Origin: an uncultured Mollicutes bacterium
GTDB taxonomy: Bacteria > Bacillota_I > Bacilli_A > RFN20 > CAG-288
DNA: 18,182 bases
Assembly (NCBI GenBank): GCA_900549915.1
Contig: URQF01000019.1
Span: 1-18,182 of the forward strand
Reading direction: 5' to 3'
This document shows, piece after piece, positions 13,697-18,182 of the stretch (positions within the stretch are counted from its first letter, which is position 1; the number at the start of each line of letters is the position of its first letter). A model generated the notes under the pieces. The model saw only the letters and a program-made list of their open reading frames with translations. It was not told where the DNA came from and made no database searches. A program made the translations under genes and the position numbers.

Positions 13697-14113
13697 ATGG
13701 CTGCTACTACTAAAACTACTGCCAAAGCAAAGAAGACGACTATCCGTAAGAAGAAAGCCCGTCTTAACTTTACCAAAGGCGTTGCACACATTCACGCTTC
13801 CTATTCGAATACGATTGTTTCCATTTCCGATGAGGAAGGAAAAGTCATCGCTTGGGCTAGCGCAGGAACTTCTGGTTATTCCGGAAGCCGTAAATCCACT
13901 CCGTTCGCTGCTCAGCTTGCTGCAACCAATGTTGCCAAGGTCTGCGTTGATCGTGGATTAAAGAGCGTTGATGTCGAAATCAAGGGTCCCGGCCCGGGCC
14001 GTGAGACTGCTGTCCGTGCTTTAGAAGCTGCTGGATTAAAGGTCTTATCTATTGCGGATGTCACTCCGATTCCGCACAACGGCTGCCGTCCGGCAAAGCG
14101 TCCTCGTGGCTAA
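13697..14113 (+). CDS. rpsK: 30S ribosomal protein S11
   Basis: S11 forms part of the platform near the E site and mRNA. The 138-residue product has an N-terminal Thr/Lys/Ala-rich leader of about 22 residues, then GVAHIHASYSNTIVSISDEEG, GYSGSRKSTPFAAQ, KGPGPGRETAVRALEAAG and DVTPIPHNGCRPAKRPRG. It has no AGG and no internal ATG. A TAGGAGGAAAA site precedes the start. It lies in the standard rpsM-rpsK-rpoA order, without rpsD. Confidence 0.97.
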   Translation: MAATTKTTAKAKKTTIRKKKARLNFTKGVAHIHASYSNTIVSISDEEGKVIAWASAGTSGYSGSRKSTPFAAQLAATNVAKVCVDRGLKSVDVEIKGPGPGRETAVRALEAAGLKVLSIADVTPIPHNGCRPAKRPRG

Positions 14114-14137
14114 AGGAAAAAGGGAAGGAGAGTCTGA

Positions 14138-15124
14138 ATGAAAGAATTCGAACAACCGAAATTCGAGATCGGCAAAGCCGATGTGACGAATACGTCCGGC
14201 CGTTTCACAATTTCACCACTTGAACAAGGCTATGGTGTTACGATTGGAAACGCACTCCGGAGAGTCCTTCTCTCCTCTCTGCCCGGCTTAGCCGTCTATG
14301 CTATCGAAGTCGAAGGTGCTCGTCATGAGTACACTCCTCTCGAGGGCGTCAGGGAAGATCTCACACAGATCGTCCTGAATATCAAGAATCTTGTCCTCAA
14401 GGATGATTCCGATAAAAAAGATGCTGATTATGTCCTCCGTCTGGATGTTCAGAATAAGGTCAATAGCAATAACGGAGAAGAAAAGGCCGTCAAAGCCGGC
14501 GATATCGTCTGCCCGGATAGGGTAACGGTCGTTAATAAAGATAGGCCGCTCTGCACTTTAAGCGAAGGCGGACATATCAAGATGGTTCTCCATGCAAAGA
14601 AAGGCCGTGGCTTTGTCACTGCTGAGGAGAACAAGGATCCGTCCTGGCCGTTAGGACGTATCGCTGTCGATTCCAACTATTCTCCTATCGAAAAAGTTCA
14701 GGTCAAGGTCGAACCGACCCGTGTTGGCTATGATGCTTCCTATGAGAAGCTTATCATTGAAGTCAAGACGAATGGTTCGATGGCTCCGAGCGATGCTGTC
14801 GCTCTTGCAGGAAAGATCTTAGATGAGCATTTCAAACTCTTTGAAGAGCTTGATGCTGCCGTCAAGTCTGCAACTGTCAGGTCTGTCAGCGAAGAGAAAA
14901 CAGAAAACAAGTATTCTGCAAGGACACTTGAAGATCTCGATCTCTCTGTCCGTTCCTACAACTGTCTTAAGCGTAATGGCTTAAAGACCGTTCAGGATCT
15001 CTGCAACAGGAAGGAATCTGAGCTTAGGACTGTCCGTAACCTCGGAAAGAAGTCCTACAAAGAAATCCTGGACAAACTTGCGGTGTATGGCTTATACCTG
15101 CAGCGCGACGATTCGTCGAAGTAA
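14138..15124 (+). CDS. rpoA: RNA polymerase subunit alpha
   Basis: Alpha assembles the polymerase core and binds UP elements and activators. The N-terminal domain shows GRFTISPLEQGYGVTIGNALRR and SSLPGLAVYAIEVEG; the C-terminal domain shows DLDLSVRSYNCLKRNG and VRNLGKKSYKEI, with the DNA-binding Arg as CGT. The 328 residues are full length. Seven AGG codons include the Met before Thr/Pro-Ile/Leu-Glu-Asp-Leu (14921-14923, residue 262) and the Met/Leu before x-Val-Arg-Asn-Leu-Gly (15026-15028, residue 297). 14879-14881 fits the Met of the linker start. Others fall at variable sites. Confidence 0.97.
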   Translation: MKEFEQPKFEIGKADVTNTSGRFTISPLEQGYGVTIGNALRRVLLSSLPGLAVYAIEVEGARHEYTPLEGVREDLTQIVLNIKNLVLKDDSDKKDADYVLRLDVQNKVNSNNGEEKAVKAGDIVCPDRVTVVNKDRPLCTLSEGGHIKMVLHAKKGRGFVTAEENKDPSWPLGRIAVDSNYSPIEKVQVKVEPTRVGYDASYEKLIIEVKTNGSMAPSDAVALAGKILDEHFKLFEELDAAVKSATVRSVSEEKTENKYSARTLEDLDLSVRSYNCLKRNGLKTVQDLCNRKESELRTVRNLGKKSYKEILDKLAVYGLYLQRDDSSK

Positions 15125-15144
15125 TTAAAGTGAGGTAATCTACA

Positions 15145-15549
15145 ATGGGTACGATTGGAAGAAGCAATGTCCATGGCAAAGGCGGTGTCCGCTTTAAGAC
15201 CGGATGGACCTATAGCCGTGAGAAATCCAGGCTTCGTAATGTCATCAGCCAGAGGATTGTTACTGGTCATGTCGAAGTCACTCTTGCTGTTGCAAAGCGT
15301 GCTCAGCAGGATGCAGAGCGTTTAGTCACCTATGCAAAGAAAGGTGATTTAGCTGCTCGTCGTCTTGCTGCCCGTTATGTTCACGAAGAGTTCAAGGATC
15401 CAAAGACTGGAAAGAACGCTCTTCAGATCCTCTTCGAAGTCTATGGCAAGAAGTATAAAGATCGCAATGGCGGTTACACCCGGGTCTTAAAGACCTACAA
15501 CCGTCGTGGTGATAATGCTCCGATGGCCATCTTAGCCTTCGTCGACTAA
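15145..15549 (+). CDS. rplQ: 50S ribosomal protein L17
   Basis: L17 is a large-subunit surface protein near the tunnel exit. The 134 residues diverge somewhat from the family: the usual R-x-x-LLRN segment reads SRLREKSR... with LRN retained, then VAKRAQQDAERLVTYAKKGDLAARR, and it ends YNRRGDNAPMAILAFVD. AGG at 15229-15231 replaces Leu/Met before Leu-Arg-Asn. AGG in Ser-Gln-x-Ile-Val-Thr (15253-15255) sits where many homologues have Arg, although E. coli has Ile. It is the last gene of the alpha block, followed by a terminator. Confidence 0.93.
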   Translation: MGTIGRSNVHGKGGVRFKTGWTYSREKSRLRNVISQRIVTGHVEVTLAVAKRAQQDAERLVTYAKKGDLAARRLAARYVHEEFKDPKTGKNALQILFEVYGKKYKDRNGGYTRVLKTYNRRGDNAPMAILAFVD

Positions 15550-15562
15550 TTCTGGATACTGA

Positions 15563-15593
15563 AAAAGCCTGGGGCGAAGAACCTCAGGCTTTT
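15563..15593. terminator. bidirectional intrinsic terminator between rplQ and tRNA-Thr
   Basis: A 12-bp stem (15563-15574 with 15582-15593, one G-U pair) encloses a seven-base loop CGAAGAA. The arm ends in TTTT on the plus strand and the other arm starts with AAAA preceded by a further A, so both strands carry a U-tract. It sits 14 bases after rplQ and eight bases past the 3' end of the oppositely oriented tRNA, so it can stop transcription from both sides. Confidence 0.85.
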
Positions 15594-15600
15594 CTAATGA

Positions 15601-15676
15601 TGGTGCCGCCAAGAAGAATCGGACTTCCGACCTGCTGATTACGAATCAGCCGCTCTACCAACTGAGCTATAGCGGC
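15601..15676 (-). tRNA. tRNA-Thr (anticodon CGU, reads ACG)
   Basis: On the minus strand a complete cloverleaf folds. The acceptor is GCCGCTA with TGGCGGC, the D stem GCTC/GAGC, the anticodon stem GCTGA/TCAGC with loop TTCGTAA, and the T stem GGAAG/CTTCT with one G-U pair. The CGU anticodon is read from 15641-15643. The discriminator is A, and CCA is encoded in the DNA (15601-15603). The T loop reads TCCGATT, with C in place of the usual second T, a small departure. The gene is convergent with the ribosomal operon. Confidence 0.93.
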
Positions 15677-15686
15677 AGCGAATAAT

Positions 15687-15715
15687 ATTTTACCTTTTCG
15701 CTTTTCGTTCTGCAA
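15687..15715 (-). promoter_or_regulatory. candidate promoter of tRNA-Thr
   Basis: On the minus strand, TTGCAG (15715-15710) and TAAAAT (15692-15687) are separated by 17 bases and lie about 10 bases before the mature 5' end of the tRNA. The -10 matches five of six consensus bases, the -35 only three of six. Location and spacing are the main support. Confidence 0.35.
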
Positions 15716-15767
15716 CAGAATCTTTAAATTCCGCTGTATATCCTTCTCTCTTTCTTTCTTTATTCGA

Positions 15768-15773
15768 TATAAT
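15768..15773 (+). promoter_or_regulatory. possible -10 element for the downstream three-gene unit
   Basis: A perfect TATAAT at 15768-15773 lies 18 bases before the ATG at 15792. The place where a -35 would fall is pyrimidine-rich and poor (TTCTCT). The unit needs its own promoter because a terminator lies upstream. The transcript leader would be very short. The ribosome site is GGTGG at 15781-15785. Confidence 0.35.
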
Positions 15774-15791
15774 AATAAATGGTGGTTTCGT

Positions 15792-16184
15792 ATGGAAAAT
15801 AAAAGTCGTGTTATTTTATATAAAGAGTTGCGGGATAAGATAGCGAATAGGGATACGTATTCCTTTGAGGAAACAAAGACGAGGAAGAAGCATCTCCCTT
15901 CTTCTCTTCCTAAAACGAAAGAAGAAAAGAAGGAACCGAGTTCCAACACTCCCGTGGTGACTACTTCCACTTTGTCTTTGTCTGTCGAGGAACTGAGGAA
16001 GGCAAAAGACGAGCTGGATAAAAAACAGATGGAAGAGGAGACAAAGAAACTCTATTTAGAAAAACATAAGAAGGAAAAGAAAGAGAAAACGTTGAAGCGT
16101 GTTTTCTTATCTCTTGCCTTAGCTGCTGTTTTAGCAGTCGTGATTCTGATTATTGTCTTTGTCTGGAAAGGAAGCCGAGGATGA
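15792..16184 (+). CDS. unknown small protein with a C-terminal membrane anchor
   Basis: I do not recognise this 130-residue protein. The N-terminal 100 or so residues are highly charged, with Lys/Glu-rich probable coiled-coil stretches near residues 65-102 and a Ser/Thr/Pro-rich linker at about 35-60. Residues of about 104-125 form one hydrophobic helix (LSLALAAVLAVVILIIVFVW), ending in a short basic tail, so the bulk is probably cytoplasmic. It has three AGG codons, one internal ATG, and ends in TGA. Its stop overlaps the cmk start (ATGA), suggesting coupled expression, but this gives no function. It resembles no enzyme family I can name. Confidence 0.8.
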   Translation: MENKSRVILYKELRDKIANRDTYSFEETKTRKKHLPSSLPKTKEEKKEPSSNTPVVTTSTLSLSVEELRKAKDELDKKQMEEETKKLYLEKHKKEKKEKTLKRVFLSLALAAVLAVVILIIVFVWKGSRG

Positions 16185-16858
16185 AACTTTATTCTATTGC
16201 GATTGACGGACCTGCTGCGAGCGGAAAATCCACAGCTGCGAAAGGCGTAAGCAAAGCGCTTGGTTTTCTCTATATTGATACCGGAGCAAGGTATCGCGCT
16301 TTCACTTTATATAGGCTAAGAGAGAAAAAAGATACCAAGTCGAGAGAAGATGCAATCTCTCTTCTTCCTTCTTGCCATATTGAGGAAGACAAAGAGGGAA
16401 ACACCTATTTGAACGGAGAAAATGTCAGTGAGCAGATTCGTACTCCTGAAGTTTCTAATCAGGTTTCCTATGCCTGTGCGCATTTGGAAGTCCGTGAGAA
16501 AATGGTGGCTCTTCAACGGGAAATGGCGAAAAGCCAGTCTGTTGTCAGGGATGGACGAGATATTGGTACCGTCGTTCTTCCAAATGCGGATCTGAAAGTC
16601 TATCAGATTGCCTCTGCACAAGCTCGTGCAAAAAGACGATATGAAGAATTTGTGAAAAAAGGCATCCCATGTTCAAGGGATGAAATCCTGAAAGATATTC
16701 AGCGGCGTGATTATATTGATTCACATCGCGAGAATTCTCCTCTTACGAAAGCCGAAGACGCTATTGTGCTAGATACTTCAGACAGGACGATTGAAGAGGA
16801 AACCAAGGCGATTTTAAGCCTATTTGAACAGAAAGCAGGTATCAAATGGAAGAACTAG
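16181..16858 (+). CDS. cmk: cytidylate kinase
   Basis: This enzyme phosphorylates CMP and dCMP using ATP. The 225-residue product has the P-loop GPAASGKST (residues 10-18), LYIDTGA, DGRDIGTVVLPNADLK and RRDYIDSHRENSPL, all standard. AGG at 16289-16291 (residue 37) is the invariant Met of Thr-Gly-Ala-Met-Tyr-Arg. AGG at 16547-16549 is the Met/Ala before Asp-Gly-Arg-Asp. The remaining three fall on hydrophobic or variable sites. True arginines are CGN or AGA. It overlaps the unknown gene by four bases and der by 13 bases. Confidence 0.96.
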   Translation: MKLYSIAIDGPAASGKSTAAKGVSKALGFLYIDTGARYRAFTLYRLREKKDTKSREDAISLLPSCHIEEDKEGNTYLNGENVSEQIRTPEVSNQVSYACAHLEVREKMVALQREMAKSQSVVRDGRDIGTVVLPNADLKVYQIASAQARAKRRYEEFVKKGIPCSRDEILKDIQRRDYIDSHRENSPLTKAEDAIVLDTSDRTIEEETKAILSLFEQKAGIKWKN

Positions 16859-18177
16859 GAACTATTGCTTTAGTTGGATCTCCTTCTAGTGGAAAGTCAA
16901 CTTTATTCAATCGTCTTACGGACGAAGTAAAGGAAATCACTGGTAAGGAATTTGGCATCACAAGAGATCGTAACTACGGAACAGGACACTGGCTGGATAA
17001 GACTTTTACCTTAATCGATACTGGCGGTATTACACAGGAGAAGATTCCGTTCCAAAAAGAAGTCCAGAATCAAGTCGAACTTGCAGAAAAAGAAGCCGAC
17101 CTTATTTTCTTTGTGGTAGATGGAAGAGTCGGAAGGAGCAACAATGACCTTTTCGTTGCTGAAAAGCTTAGGGCGTACAAAAAGAAAGTCAGGCTTATTG
17201 TCAATAAAATCGATGATACGACTAGGCTTGGAAATGTCTACGATTTTTATTCTTTAGGTCTTGGCGATCCTTATGCCATTTCGGCTGAACATGGTCTGGG
17301 ATTAGGTGATAGGCTTGATGATGCCATTTCCCGTCTCCCGAAAAAACAAGTCCATAATTATAAGGGCTCTTTGACCTTTGCCTTGTTAGGACGTCCAAAT
17401 GTTGGTAAATCCTCTCTTGCCAATGCTATTCTTGGCCAGGAACGTGTTATTGTTTCTCCGAGGTCTGGTACAACAAGAGACAGTGTTGATATCCCCTTCA
17501 CCCGGAACGGAAAGAAATATGTCAGGATTGATACCGCTGGCGTGAAACGGCCAGGCAAGGTCGAAGAGGATTTGGATAAATTCGCTGTTATTCGTTCGGC
17601 AGATGCTGCTAAGCGCGCTGATGTGATTCTTCTTCTAATTGATGCTTCTGAGGGACTTGTCAGCCAGGATATTCGCGTAACCTCTTATGCCAGGGACAAC
17701 AACAAACCTGTGGTTCTGGTTGTCAATAAATGGGATCTTCATTCTCATGGCCTGCAAGATCAACAGAATTTCGTCAAGGAAAGGAAAGCGTATTTGCGTT
17801 TCCTTGACTTTGCACCAGTTGTCTTTACCTCTGCCATTAATGCTACCAATATCAATGCCATATTCAAGGCTAGGGATGATATTGAAACGAATCTGAATAA
17901 GAAAGTTCCTTCTTCGCTTTTGAATTCCTTAATTAGGCGTGCTCAGCTTGATAATGAGGCCCCGGATTTCAATGGCGGACGTCTGAAAATCAGTTACATT
18001 ACGCAGACAAAGGATTCCATTCCTACTTTCATTGTATTCTGCAACAATCCAAATTATTTCCATTTTTCCTATAAACGTTATTTGGAAAATGTTATTCGGA
18101 AAGAATTCGGTTTTGACAACTGCCCGATTCGATTATTGATCCGTGCCAAACGGGAAGATAATATCGGAAGGAAGTAG
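16846..18177 (+). CDS. der: ribosome-assembly GTPase Der (EngA)
   Basis: Der is a tandem-GTPase factor for 50S maturation. Domain 1 has GSPSSGKST (about residues 11-19), DTGGI and NKID; domain 2 has GRPNVGKSS (about 182-190), GTTRD, DTAG and NKWD. A KH-like domain closes the 443 residues. The first P-loop departs from the usual GRPNVGKST but keeps the GKST core. Twelve AGG codons and no internal ATG occur; 17524-17526 is the hydrophobic residue before Ile-Asp-Thr-Ala-Gly, and AGG before Ser-Gly-Thr-Thr-Arg-Asp fits Ile/Val/Met. The start lies inside cmk (13-base overlap). The gene is complete. Confidence 0.96.
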   Translation: MEELGTIALVGSPSSGKSTLFNRLTDEVKEITGKEFGITRDRNYGTGHWLDKTFTLIDTGGITQEKIPFQKEVQNQVELAEKEADLIFFVVDGRVGRSNNDLFVAEKLRAYKKKVRLIVNKIDDTTRLGNVYDFYSLGLGDPYAISAEHGLGLGDRLDDAISRLPKKQVHNYKGSLTFALLGRPNVGKSSLANAILGQERVIVSPRSGTTRDSVDIPFTRNGKKYVRIDTAGVKRPGKVEEDLDKFAVIRSADAAKRADVILLLIDASEGLVSQDIRVTSYARDNNKPVVLVVNKWDLHSHGLQDQQNFVKERKAYLRFLDFAPVVFTSAINATNINAIFKARDDIETNLNKKVPSSLLNSLIRRAQLDNEAPDFNGGRLKISYITQTKDSIPTFIVFCNNPNYFHFSYKRYLENVIRKEFGFDNCPIRLLIRAKREDNIGRK

Positions 18178-18182
18178 TCTTT

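Noticed and set aside
15253..15255. AGG in L17 and in S13 (13382) and S3 (4600) as counter-examples to Met
   Set aside because: Arg or Lys is frequent at these columns, but they vary (E. coli L17 has Ile, some S13 have Leu), so they do not outweigh the invariant-Met sites. They remain the weakest points.
373..18177. AGG read as Lys or Ser (as in some mitochondrial codes)
   Set aside because: The sites are Met or aliphatic in homologues, rarely Lys or Ser; only Met fits the invariant positions.
1..18182. CRISPR arrays, insertion sequences, phage genes
   Set aside because: No spaced direct repeats, transposase motifs or terminal inverted repeats seen; gene density leaves no room.

Overview
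This window is the S10-spc-alpha ribosomal protein supercluster of a low-to-moderate-GC Gram-positive bacterium of the Bacilli/Mollicutes side of the tree. The gene order (rpsJ to rplQ with secY, adk, map, infA and rpoA), the zinc-binding S14, strong Shine-Dalgarno sites and the downstream cmk-der pair all fit that placement. TGA is an ordinary stop here (adk, map and the 130-residue gene end with it), so this is not the Mycoplasma code in which TGA is Trp.

The outstanding observation is that the genetic code looks altered: in-frame AGG reads as methionine, not arginine. By hand I count about 99 in-frame AGG codons against about 24 internal ATG codons. AGG falls repeatedly on the most invariant Met positions of unrelated families: L2 (Met before Asn-Pro-x-Asp-His-Pro-His), S19 (Glu-Asp-Met-Val-Gly-His-Lys), L14 (Met-Lys-Ile-Val-Ser-Leu), S17, S8, S3, L5 (five sites), L36, adenylate kinase (Gly-Asp-Met-x-Arg), cytidylate kinase (Thr-Gly-Ala-Met-Tyr-Arg), methionine aminopeptidase (Pro-Gly-Met and Glu-Pro-Met), IF-1 (Lys-Met-Arg-Met-Asn), SecY and RpoA. 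Conserved arginines use CGN or AGA, and no AGG sits on a strictly invariant Arg. I therefore read AGG as Met throughout. As I recall it, the Codetta survey of Shulgina and Eddy predicted AGG as the dominant Met codon in one clade of uncultivated Bacilli; this window is most simply explained as a member of that clade. Every start codon used here is still ATG.

Layout. 1-372: AT-rich non-coding leader with two candidate promoters, the better being TTGACT-17-TAGAAT at 209-237, and a hairpin at the predicted 5' end. 373-5981: S10 block (rpsJ, rplC, rplD, rplW, rplB, rpsS, rplV, rpsC, rplP, rpmC, rpsQ). 5985-12127: spc block (rplN, rplX, rplE, rpsN, rpsH, rplF, rplR, rpsE, rplO, secY, adk); rpmD (L30) is missing from its usual place between rpsE and rplO. 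12124-15549: map and alpha block (map, infA, rpmJ, rpsM, rpsK, rpoA, rplQ). 15563-15593: terminator that can serve both strands. 15601-15676: tRNA-Thr(CGU) on the minus strand. 15792-18177: a small membrane-anchored protein of unknown function, cmk and der, in overlapping frames.

The genes supply both ribosomal subunits, RNA polymerase alpha, the translocon, IF-1, N-terminal Met removal and nucleotide supply. No gap between genes from 373 to 15549 reaches 30 bases, so the set probably forms one long transcript. Several r-proteins carry long Lys/Ala/Glu-rich tails, and five share an N-terminus resembling Met-Ala-Glu-Glu-Lys-Lys.
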